Below are positions 19,714-29,717 of a DNA stretch of 64,000 nucleotides, in pieces. How positions within the stretch are numbered: the first letter of the stretch is position 1; each line of letters opens with the position of its first letter. The position numbers and the translations under genes are program-made. The DNA comes from Reclinomonas americana ATCC 50394. Taxonomy: Eukaryota > Jakobida > Jakobea > Jakobida. The notes under the pieces are model-generated. The model worked only from the letters and a program-made list of their open reading frames with translations, was not told the DNA's origin and searched no databases. The stretch is taken from assembly GCA_048213135.1 (NCBI GenBank), contig PS015203.1, positions 62,001-126,000 of the forward strand, written 5' to 3'.

Positions 19714-20933
19714 CTCGTTACAGTGCGTGTGTGTGTGCGTGACAAGTGAGTGGGGAAATTTCGCGTTCCCGCCGAATTCGCGCAAGTGTGCTCTGCACGC
19801 AGCGTGTGTGTGTGTGCGTGTGTACGTGTGATTGGTGTGGCAAACGGTAGACAGTAGCACGGTGGTTTATAAGCGCAGCGATTTCGAATTGAGCAATTGC
19901 CAATGTTGCAAAAGATGCGATGGCGTTGCAAGCTAGCGCTTGGAGGAAGGCCAGCCGGCCTGGCTGTAACCACGGTCCGGATCCGCTTGTACTTGACCGG
20001 AGCGGCGGTCAGCTCGTTGCAGCACAATGGCCTCGGGTTGCAACGAAGTTGTTCAATTTGGTTTCGCTGCGCATTTCTGGTTTCGAATGCACAGCGAAAC
20101 CTTGGCCAGCATGCTGAGGGGCAAGCATAATTGCGGTACTCGCCAGCTGCACTGTACCCGGGCGGCCACCGCAAGCCGAAGTCAAAAACGCTGCATGAAA
20201 GTTGGAATTTCCAAATCGAAGCGCTGCGGCGATAAATCAGGCTTTCGCTCGACCTTCTGCCACAACACTTGTACGTCTCCTGTCGGGTCCTGCACGTGGC
20301 TTGGTGCCAGCAGCAACACGGGCCCTGCATTCAGAATCCAACTCGATCACTTTTCATTCCCCCGCCTGCAATCGATCCCCTGCGCGCACACCACTGCGCC
20401 CCTCAGAACGCCCACGGCCAGAGAGGCACCACTCGCCACGCTTTGCAAAACCCATTTTCCCGCGCAAAAATCTCTCGAATCAACCAAACGGACCACTTTA
20501 TCGTACCTCTCCAACGCACACGCACTCACACGTGTGCGCGCATTTTTCTTCGCGCACCACTCGCCAGCCCTGCCAACCACGTTGCGTTGCTCTCCCTGTG
20601 TGGAAGGAAAAAAACAAACACAAAAGACAAAGCACTCGCCCACACGTTTGTCTCACTCTGTCTTTGGCGCGGCCAACAGCAACACACNNNNNNNNNNNNN
20701 NNNNNNNTCTTCTTCTTCTTCTTTCTCTCCTCCTCCTCCTCCTCTCCTTCATCTTCTTCTTCATCATCCTCATCATCTTCTTCTTCCTTCTTCTTCCTTC
20801 TTCGTCTTCTTCTCTTGTTCTTGTTCTTGTTCTTCTTCTTCTCATCACTTTCCTCCTCCTCCTCCTCCTTCTTCTTCTCGTCTTCTTCTTCTTCTTCTTC
20901 TTCTTCTTCTCATGCTGTGCGTCGCTCCACCAG
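19714..20933. other. Divergent intergenic region between phosphatase and RCC1 genes
   Basis: No convincing coding exon was found. The left part has mixed sequence of ordinary base composition. The right part (20708-20910) is a (TTC)n/(TCC)n polypyrimidine tract after a 20-N gap. That tract sits directly upstream of an acceptor (CACCAG at 20933), so it probably is the end of an intron, and a 5' exon of the RCC1 gene should lie in this stretch. I could not identify it. Confidence 0.5.
20688..20707. other. Assembly gap (20 N)
   Basis: Twenty N directly before a long (TTC)n/(TCC)n tract upstream of the RCC1-repeat gene. Confidence 0.95.
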
Positions 20934-23108
20934 TCGAGCCTATCGACTGGTGGACATTCGCGGTCGTCGCTGGTTCGTGACGCCGGCCGAGGTGGCGTAT
21001 TGTGCGCGTCGGCTGCGGTTGACGACGACGGCGGGGTTGTTTCCCGAAAGCATTGAGGCGGCGTTTCAGCAGTTCCCGGAGACGTCGTTTGCAGGTGAGG
21101 ATAGATGGGAGGGAGAGGGCAAGGGAGAAGAAGTTGTTTGCTGCATTGCTGCACTTCTCAGTCATTCCTCCTGTCTTTCGCTTCCCTGATTGCTGGAAAG
21201 GGGACGGGTGATTGCTTGTGAGTTGTCGTTCGTTCGGGCCTTCATGGCCTTCATGGCTGTCTTCTGTTTTCAAGACCTTTCGTTGTTTTCACTGTGTCGA
21301 CATGCAGACTTTGTGCAAGTGCTCATGTCGCAAGGCGATCCTCGTGAGGGCGCCCTTCGCGCACTCGTGTTTGGTGTGACGTCCATGCCAAGTTGCGTGC
21401 CTTTCCATGCTCGCCGTGTGCTTGCCATCACGCTCATGCATCCGTCCCCCCCCCTCCCCCGCAGCAAACAGCGTCATGGTGTGCGGCAGCAACACGCAGC
21501 TGCAGCTCGGCGTCGATGTGCCCGACTGCGTGGCGTCGGTGGTGCCACTGGAAGTGGCGCGCCCGACGCACATGGTGTGCTGTCAGTATGTGAATGCCGT
21601 GCTGACTGGTGCGTGCGAATATCATTCGTCGTTGTCGTGTGTGTTTGTGGCCTCTCACCGACATGCAGAGACACGCGAGCTGCTCATGTGGGGCATGCTC
21701 AACAACGACGAGTTACCTCGCGAGGAGGCCCTGGAGCCCATCAATCGTGGTCGACCACTGCGCGTAGGTGGCGCGGAAGTGTTGAACATTGTGGATGTGG
21801 CCGTCGGACTCGGCCATGTCTGCGCTCTCACTTGCGGTGCGCTCCACCCTGCACTCTCTCTGATCTGTTCCGGTCTCTTTGCCTTACTCTCATCTCTCAT
21901 GCAGACGGCGCGCTGTATGTATGTGGCAGGTTTATCATCATTTTGCAGGTACTTATTGCTATTGGTTTCCCTGCTGACTGGCAACGCCTGCAGCGGTCTC
22001 TTTGGCGTTCTCGGTGATGGCACCGGCAAGAGTCACCACGCGCTGGTGCGCATGCCAGATCTGCGTGATGACAGTGCACCTCCGCCGCCTGAAACTGCAG
22101 AAGCGACAGCAGCCGCTGTGCCACCTGCAGAGGAATCCACGCCACCGCCACCACCACCACCACCGCCACCTGCAACAGACGACGCCAGTGCGCCCCCCGC
22201 ACCTTCATCCTTCGTCGACTACCGATACGTGCAAGTGTCGTGCGGGCAAATGTACACGGCGGCGGTGACCGATCGCGGCGAGTTGCGTGTGTGGGGCCAC
22301 CTGCCGCCAGTGGTCGAGTCCACCGTTCCCGTCGAGCTGGTGATCGACAACGACGGCGATGGAGAGGAGGGTTCAAGTGCCATCGTGCCGCAGCTCTCCG
22401 CTCACGGCACAGTGCTGGTGCGCGCCGTGTCATGCGGACCCACTCACATGGCCGTTGTGTCGCGTGACGGCCGCCTGTTCACCTGTGGAAACGACCACTT
22501 TGGGCAGCTGGGTATCGGCACCGCCGATGGCCGCGCAGTGAGGCGACCGTCGTGGGTGTGTGACGGTGACTTTGACACGACGCCAGCGGTGCGAATCGTG
22601 CAGGCGGCGTGCGGTGGCTCGCACACTTTGGCGCTGGCCGGTGAGGGCACATCTGGGCTTTTACTCTGTGTGTCACCACTCGCTGACTTCACTTCCTTTT
22701 CGAAGACGACGGCCGCGTATTCTCGTGGGGTGCGGGCTTGTTCGGCCAACTCGGCCACGGTAATCCCATGGACCGGAGTGTGCCCAAGCTGGTGGAAGCC
22801 TTGAATGGCCTGTTCGTGGTGCAAGTGGCGGCCGGACACGGTCACTCGTTGGCTGTCACCAGTTGCGCAGCAGCGAGGGAGAGAGAATGAGAGAGTGAGA
22901 GGGCTCACATCTTTCGCCCATCGCAGACACTGGCAAGTTGTACGCCTGGGGCCTCAACCACCGAGGCCAGTTGGGACTCGGCGATTTGGTCGACCGATCG
23001 GTGCCCGCACTTGTCCCTGTGGCGCTCAAGGTGGCACAGGTGGCCGCCGGCGACGCACACACAGTGCTGCGTTCGGGCTTTGTATTTGATGACACCATAT
23101 TAATGTGA
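20934..23108 (+). CDS. RCC1-repeat (regulator of chromosome condensation-like) protein
   Basis: At least eight exons. The first supported one begins at 20934 (AYRLVDIRGRRWFVTPAEVA) and does not contain a start, so the 5' end is missing. RCC1-type blades are clear: VMVCGSNTQLQLG (about 21475), LLMWGMLNNDEL (21680), RLFTCGNDHFGQLGIG (22473-22520), VFSWGAGLFGQLGHGN (about 22712-22760) and LYAWGLNHRGQLGLGD (22936-22985), with alternating CGxxH/AAGxxH turns such as VAAGHGHSLAVT. The chain ends VFDDTILM at 23108. A proline-rich insert (about 22078-22205) interrupts the propeller. RCC1-fold proteins include Ran exchange factors and many scaffolds, and nothing here shows which. The extra N-terminal domain (WFVTPAEVAYCARRL) is not recognised. 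Confidence 0.8.
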
Positions 23109-23148
23109 ATGCACACAATTTTGTTTGTTTTATGACACTCTCTGCTAG

Positions 23149-24048
23149 ATGACTTCCACGATCCCCTCGTCGTCATCCAGACCACTACTACCACCACCAG
23201 CGCCAGTGCCCGTGGTGGAGACGGATAATGTGCGGCGATTGGTGAGCGTGCTGGATGGTGGTCGTGAGGCCGTGGTGGATGTGCGGCCGGTGAAGACTGC
23301 GTGCGGTGAAGCGAGTGAGCGAGAGGGAGAGTGTGGAGAGACGCGGACAGTGACGCACAACTGGAGTTGGCGGTGGTCGGTCGCGACCATAGTGCCTGCT
23401 GCGCGTCGCTCAGTCGGGGTTGACGGAGGTGCAGAGCGGCGGGTGCCGAGTTTACTTGCACGCCTGGCGAGTGGTATCGACCTGCGCAACTCTTTCGTGT
23501 CAGCAACGCAGCGTGGCCTCACTGTACCGACAGCGATCAACGCACTTGAGATCGAGGGGGGTGTTCGAGGGGCTGACGGCGACCGGCGTTTGGCGGCGTT
23601 CTGGATTCGCGGATTGTGCAGTACCAGCTCTTTGACGAGCGGTGGTCGTGGTACGAGACTCGGCGCACCACTGGAGATCTGGCGACGAGCTGCCGCTGGC
23701 TCCGACGGCGACGACAGCAGAACCGTGGACAGCATCGCGGCTGTGGGACTGTGTGGACGTGCTCCTGTGCAGAGAGACGCCGGCACCTCATCGCCGGAAT
23801 CCTGCTGCCGGTGGTATCTCTTGTTCGGCGACACGGTCGACAGGGGGATGTACTGCTTGGTGACGACGGTGTGCTCCACTATGTCTGCACGGGCGGATGG
23901 ATGGATTGAGCAAGCACAAGCTACACGGTGCGAGTGGCAAAGAGGGCACCTTTTTGACAGACGGGCGTGGCGGCCGCCTCTTGTTCCGCCGGCGTCAACA
24001 GGTGCGACGGCTTGGTTAATCTGTAGACTGTCGTCGAAGAGAGTGTGA
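23149..24048 (+). pseudogene. Possible gene or decayed gene, strand unresolved
   Basis: A 0.9 kb stretch between two stop codons of flanking genes. The plus strand has an open frame of about 300 codons from ATG 23149 (MTSTIPSSSSRPLL, then VRRLVSVLDGGREAVVDVRP). The minus strand is also open for 389 codons (23145-24314). The most protein-like pieces on the plus strand lie in three different frames: REAVVDVRPVKTAC in frame 1, DAQLELAVVGRDHSACCASL in frame 0, and SRIVQYQLFDERWSWYETRR in frame 0 near 23600-23660. Either there are several introns, or the gene has frameshifts. I could not build a consistent model and do not assign a function. The pseudogene type is a placeholder. Confidence 0.3.
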
Positions 24049-24091
24049 GGTGATGGCTCGTCGAAGACGGGGAGAAGCCACTCATAAGTAC

Positions 24092-25449
24092 TCAACTGGC
24101 CGCAGGCGGTGACATGGAGCCGGAGACGAGCAATTCGGGTGACACGTCGACCGGTGGTGGTACTGGTCTGGGGCGGTGTGTGCCAACTTCGACACGCGTC
24201 ACTGCGTTCGTGGGCGACGGAGACAGCTGGCGGCGCACGCTGCGAGTCGCCGTCGACGAGGCCGAGGGAGAGCGCTTGGAGGAGGCAGAGGGGTGACGGG
24301 AAGGAGGCGACCACGTCATGGCCGAGACCGGCGGCAGCGGCGCAGACGGCTGGTCAATCTGCTTGAACTCACCGCCGTTGGCGTCGGCCAGCTGCATTGG
24401 CATGGCCGTTCCGGGTGTCATTGTGTCAGTGGCCGGTGGTGCTGGTGCCGGTGGTGGTGGTGGAGATGGTGATGGTGAGGGCGAGGCGGAGGGGGAGGGA
24501 GAGTCACGTGTTGAGTTGTCGGCGCTCTCGATCAGCGCCGAGCACCAGTACTTCAGCGCCGCTTGAAAGTCGCCGCCAAAGTACCTGCACATGAACAGAA
24601 TAAGGAGAGAAGAGAGACAACTGCTTTGCGTGCGGTGCGCAACTGATCGGCCGTGGCGCGCGCCAACTGCTCCTGCACCTCGCTGGCCCACGCTGGCACC
24701 TCTTCCGCATCCGGCTGCCGTGGCCGCTGCTGCTGCTGCTGCGAATGCAGTTCCTGCTCCAGCATGGCCCGCACTCGCTCGTCGTACACCTCGCCGTCGC
24801 CACCAAACGCATTCGAGCCGGTGACAAAGAACAACTCGCGCACACTGTTCATGTTGATCTCGGTGTTGGGCGTGGTCAGGCGCCGCGTCGACGACCCAAA
24901 CCACGACTCGAGATCAATCGGCGACAAGATCAACCCACTGCCATTGGCCGTAACAGGCGCTGTTCGCGAACCGCGCTGCGGTGAGGTGGGCGTGGTGGAG
25001 CGCGACGGCGACTTGCTGGAGGAGGAGCCCTTGGGCGACAACCCGCCACCGATCGGCGAGTACTTTTTGATCACACCCGTGCTCTTCAGCAGCATTCGCA
25101 TGGAGAGCGGCAGCGTCGGGGCGGCCGCATTCACCGGGTTGATGTTGAACATGCCAGCCGCATCCATGGCCGTGCAATCGCGCGCATACAACCTCATCTC
25201 AGGCCCACTGACATGAATACTTGACACGTGCCTCCGCTGCTTCTCCCACTCCCGCGTACGCTCCTCGCTGGTCAGCACCTTGAACGGCGCCACCATGCCG
25301 TATCGCGCAGGTGCTTCCTTGGCCTCGCTCATGGGCCGGAACGCCGACGGACCGCCTCGCACCGCGCGCGTGTACTTGAGCTTGGACTCGCCGCGTGGAT
25401 CCGGCGACAAGCCCGCCTGTACCATCGCCGTGTGCCGTAGTTGTGCCAT
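24092..25449 (-). CDS. S/P-rich protein of unknown family, 5' exon uncertain
   Basis: Two main exons. The first (about 24635-25449, from MAQLRHTAMVQAGLSPDPRG) is open for about 270 codons. It includes EERTREWEKQRRHVSSIHVS, VIKKYSPIGGGL, a Ser-rich linker, NMNSVRELFFVTGSNAFGGD, a glutamine run, and ATADQLRTARKA. The second (24092-24585) begins YFGGDFQAALKYWCSALIES, which resembles one TPR helix pair, and continues with S/P-rich sequence to a stop at 24092. The open frame continues upstream of the Met to an acceptor near 25480, behind a 450-bp purine-rich repeat, so an upstream exon is likely. No function is assigned. Confidence 0.55.
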
Positions 25450-25479
25450 CGAGAACTCGCCGCCAGTGGAGGATCGCTC

Positions 25480-25925
25480 TGTGGGGGGAAAGGGAGGGCA
25501 AAGGGGAAGGGAGAAGGGGAGAAGGAGGGGGAGAAGGGAGAGTTGGGGAAGAGGTCAGGACTACGATTGGAAGGGAGGTAGAGAAAGAGGGGGGCAAAGT
25601 GAGAGGGAAGGATGGAAGGGGAGAAGGAAGGGAAGAGGTCAGGACTACGATTGGAAGAGAGGTAGAGAAAGAGGCAGGCAAAAAGCAAGAGGGAAGGAGA
25701 GCGCTTGAGATGGAGAACGATGCTGCTGCGAAGAAAGGAGTGAACAGGGCAAGCAAAGTGAGAGGGAAGGAGAGAGCTTGAGATGGAGAACGATGATGCT
25801 GCGAACAGGGCAAGCAAAGTGAGAGGGAAGGAGATGGAGCGATGAAGATGCGAAGACAGGAGTGAACAGGGCAGAGGGAAGGAAAGAGCTTGAGATAGAG
25901 AACGAAGATGCTGCGAAGAGACAGG
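25480..25925. repeat. Purine-rich imperfect tandem repeats
   Basis: G/A-rich sequence with at least two repeated units. One, containing AGGTCAGGACTACGATTGGA, occurs at about 25552 and 25637. The other, containing GCTTGAGATGGAGAACGATG, recurs at about 25704 and 25777, with a diverged copy near 25888. On the coding strand of the neighbouring minus-strand gene it is a polypyrimidine tract, consistent with an intron or a divergent promoter region. Confidence 0.8.
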
Positions 25926-26324
25926 AGGATCATAGTGATCATAGGACCAGTGCGCGCCTCTCTGTCTCTCAAAACAAGCGAATATCACACTCTGTCTCGA
26001 GCTGAGAGCCACGCAACTGCGCGTCTGAACGGCACCGACAGGCGACGACGCCATCTGGACAAGGCTCCCAGAAAACAGAGAGAAAGAGAGGGGAGGAGAT
26101 GTGTGCGCGTATGATGCAGTTTGCACAACTCAGACAAGAAGGAGAAACTGACGTAACCGATGGACGGATGACTGTAAATCGCATCTGTGGATAACAATGT
26201 GCGTCTGTGAGCTCTTGTCTCACTCCTCTCTTGCACACTCTCTTGCACACTTTTCTTCTCACTTTGTCTCCTCCTCTTTGTCTCTCTCTCTCTCTCTCTC
26301 ACTCTCTCTCTCTCACTCTCTCAG

Positions 26325-26528
26325 GCATCGCTTTTTCAAGGGACTTGCGGAGTTTTTGTTGCCCGTGCCCACAGACTCCAAGTTTCAGGAGAAGGGCCAG
26401 CTGACACCAGAGGAGTTTGTGCAGGTGTGTGAGAGAGAGAGAGGGAGGGAGAGAGAGAGAGAGAGACAAAGAGAAGACTCTCAGACAACAGTGTGCATGT
26501 GTGTGTGTTTCTCCCTCTCCACACACAC

Positions 26529-26571
<43 letters not shown>

Positions 26572-26637
26572 CACACACACAGAGAGAGACTCTCTCAGTC
26601 ACACACACACCTGCACACACACACACACACACACGCA

Positions 26638-26677
<40 letters not shown>

Positions 26678-26760
26678 AGAAGAAGAAGAAGAAGAAGAGA
26701 GAAGACAATGAGGGAGCAAATGCGCATCAAGGTGAGAGAGAACGTGTGTGTGAGAGGGTG

Positions 26761-26798
<38 letters not shown>

Positions 26799-29634
26799 CA
26801 CACATTGATCACCTTGCTCGCTCATCGTCCTCCTTCCTTCTTTCGTCCCTCTCTGTCTCTGTCTCTCTGTCGCCTCTCTCTCTCTCTCTCTCTCTCGTTC
26901 ACTCCACATTGATACGCATTTGATCGTCTTCTCACTGTCTTTTCCTCTCACAGGCTGGAGACTTGCTGGTGCGAAACATGCTCTGTGTCTGTTTGTGTGT
27001 TTGTGTGAGTCTGACAACATGTGTACTGAAGGTCTCAAAATGCCCGACTTGGTCGTGGGAGGCGGGCGATGCGGCCAAGGCCAAGGACTACTTGCCTCGC
27101 GATAAGCAGTTCTTGCTCACACGACAGGGTTTGTGTGGAGCTCCCTTATCATTCCCTTTTTCCTGACTTGCACTGCGTGCATCTTCCCTCTTGTTGTTCC
27201 TCTCGATCGTCCCGTGGCTCCAAGCGTGTCTTTCTGATACCCCCTCTCTCACTCTCGCTCTCTTATTCGTTCTCTGCCTCTTGTTCTTGCAATCATGCAC
27301 CTCCCCTTCCGCGTCTTTTTTCTTGTTGTTCCTCTCGATCGTCCCGTGGCTCGAAGCGTGTCTTTCTGATACCCCCCCTCTCACTCTCGCTCTTTCCTTC
27401 GTTCTCTGCCTCTTGTTCTTGCAATCATGCACCTCCCCTTCCGCGTCTTCTTTCTTCTTGTTCCTCTCGATCGTCCCGTGGCTCGAAGCGTGTCTTTCTG
27501 ATACCCCCTCGCTCACTCTCGCTCTTTCCATCGTTCTCTGCCTCTTGTTCTTTCAATCACGCACCTCCCCTTCTGATCGCACTTCTGCGTTCTCCTTCTT
27601 TCTTTCTCTCACTCCCTGTCTGCATACTTCTCCTTCCAATCGCTCATCCGTGTTCCTCTCTCCACACGCTCAGTCTAGTCGGTTATTTTAAGTCTTCCAC
27701 TCATATCACGTTCTCCCTTCGCCCCCTTGTGCAGTACCATCTCTGCGCCGCGCCAAGGACATTGGCCAAGGCGAGGAGGAGGAGCAACTGAGCGGACTCG
27801 GCGCGGTGGCCGACGGCGAAGGCGGATGGGTGGCCACGCATTTCAATGGTACTCACTCTCCATCTGACAAATCGTTGAACCACTTTCCTCAACCTTCTCC
27901 AACCTCAGCGGCCTCGAAGGCCGGCACGGAGGAGGAAATCGACGAGATCCCGACGGCATCGGGCTCCCGCTCGGCGGCACCACCGGCCAAGACCGTGTCG
28001 GCTGCGGCCGCGGCGGCAGCATCGTCGCCCGGCGACGACGACGACGACGACATTCCCGACATGGACGAGTTCGAGGAGGAGGACAATCTGGTGGAGGACG
28101 AGGCCACGCTGACGCCGCTCGAGGACAACATTCTGAAGACGCGCAAGTACGACATTAGCATCACCTACGACAAGTACTACCGAACGCCTCGTGTGTGGTT
28201 GTTTGGAGTTGATGAGGTGAGGGGAATGAGGGGATGGGGAGGGGAGGGGAGGGGAGGGGAGGGGAGGGAACAGAGAAAGAGAGAGAGAGAAAGAAAGAGA
28301 AAGAGGGAGACAGCGAAAGGGAGACAGTCAGAGTGAGAGAGAGAAAGGAAGAGAGACAAAGAGACAGAGGAGAAACAGGGCGACGAGGGAGAGAGAAATG
28401 AGGTAGAGTGATGAGAGACAGACTGAATGCCAGACAGGTCGGCGAGGAGACAAGCAGTCTCTTTACATCCTCCTCGCCTGCCGCAAGCCACTCAAAGATG
28501 CTCTGACTTGCACATCCAGACAGGCAGGCAGGCAGACAGACAGAGCAAGCGTGTCTTGGTGACAGAGAGAGACTGAGAGACACAGACGTATAGGCGGACT
28601 GAAAGCCAGACAGACATGAGGAGACCGACAGACTTTCACCTCTCCGCGTGCCACTCCAACCATACACAGTCTTCAATGTGCACACAGACAAAACGAGTGT
28701 GTGTGTGTGTGCGAGAGAGAGAGAGTGAGAGACAGGCAGACCAGACTCTTCACCTCTCCCTTGTCTACCGCATGCCACCCTAATGATTCATTGGCTTGTG
28801 CACAGGCAGACAGACAGACAGACGAGAGAGTGTGTGTGTGTGCGACAGAGAAAAAGAGAAAGAGACAGCCCAAGAGACAAGAGACAGGCAAGAGACAGAC
28901 AAGCAATCAGACAGACAGACAGAAAGAGTGTGTGTGTGTGTGTGAGTGAGTGAGAGAGAGAGAGAGAGAGACTGAGAAACCGACTGCATGCCAGACAGGC
29001 ATGTATAGAGACCGACCGACTGACAGGCAGACAGACCCTCAGAGCAGCTTTAACAACCACGCCCCACATTGAGTTGGCGCGCCTGCCTCCTTCACCCTTC
29101 TATCCATTGACATCGGCCTTTGCCACCGCAGCACGGCCACCCGCTGGACCCCGAGTTGGTGCTCGAGGACATTTACTCGGACTACGCCAACCGAACGGTG
29201 ACGATCGAGGCGCACCCGCACCTCAGCCTGCAGCACGCCTCCATTCACCCGTGCAAGTTGCGGTGATGATGAGGAGCAGAGAGGCAACTTGCATGTGTGC
29301 TCACTCTCGCTGCAGGCACGCGCACGTCATGAAGCGCATGATTGACCGGCTGGCAGAGGACGGCAAGTACATTCGCGTGGACTTGTTGCGTGGTTCACCA
29401 TTCTGCTCGTCTCCGTTGTGCGCAAATGCTCACTCACCTTTTCACCCACCAGGTATCTCTTCCTCTTCCTCAAATTCATCTCCAGCGTTGCGTCGCACCT
29501 TCCTTCACTATGTGCTGCAGTTTCTTTTATGCTGACGTCGACGCGCGCAGGTGTGTCCCACAATCGCGTACGACTTCACGTTCGAGGTCGACGCGGGCGG
29601 TGGCGGTGGTGCCAGTGGCAGCGGTTCAGCATGA
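26325..29634 (+). CDS. ATG3: Atg3, E2-like enzyme for Atg8 lipidation
   Basis: Atg3 takes Atg8 from Atg7 and transfers it to phosphatidylethanolamine on autophagosome membranes. The match is clear along the chain: [48 protein letters not shown], an acidic loop ([17 protein letters not shown]), [29 protein letters not shown], the catalytic Cys in [12 protein letters not shown], and [20 protein letters not shown]. Exons that join in phase are 26325-26424, 26954-26968 (15 nt), 27032-27128, 27735-27848, 27909-28216, 29132-29256, 29316-29384, 29453-29486 and 29551-29634. The N-terminal exon with the start codon, expected in 26100-26324, is not resolved. Three introns start GTTGCG. The C-terminus is replaced by a Gly/Ser tail. 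The gene converges with the EF-hand gene at 29718. Confidence 0.93.
26425..26953. repeat. Microsatellite-filled ATG3 intron
   Basis: The intron between the first supported ATG3 exon and the 15-nt exon is mostly (GA)n, (CA)n, (AAG)n and (CT)n blocks, with three separate (CA)n tracts at 26530-26580, 26605-26655 and 26762-26795. Confidence 0.9.
27187..27576. repeat. 132-bp tandem repeat, three copies, in an ATG3 intron
   Basis: The segment TCCTCTCGATCGTCCCGTGG starts at 27198, 27330 and 27462, a constant spacing of 132 bp. Copies differ by only a few bases. The unit is C/T-rich on the ATG3 coding strand and lies in the intron 27129-27734. Confidence 0.92.
28217..29131. repeat. Large ATG3 intron with diverged minisatellite
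   Basis: A 915-bp intron that starts with a (GGGGA)n run and continues with diverged units of roughly 130 bp. Each has GACTG..GCCAGACAG..GAGACCGAC, followed by a short C/T-rich part (TTCACCTCTCC near 28635 and 28750). Short (GT)n and (GA)n runs separate them. No exon was found inside. Confidence 0.75.
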
Positions 29635-29648
29635 TGTGTGTGTGTCCT

Positions 29649-29684
<36 letters not shown>

Positions 29685-29717
29685 GTCGTTTTGCAGCGAG
29701 GCGAAAAAATCACTTCA

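Noticed and set aside
19860-20330. Minus-strand Cys-rich open frame upstream of the RCC1 gene
   Set aside because: No splice context, no domain and no similarity to neighbouring exons. It lies in the divergent spacer and is probably non-coding.
27187-27576. CRISPR-like or coding interpretation of the 132-bp repeats
   Set aside because: The units are contiguous without spacers, lie in a eukaryotic intron with exact flanking splice phases, and encode only low-complexity sequence.
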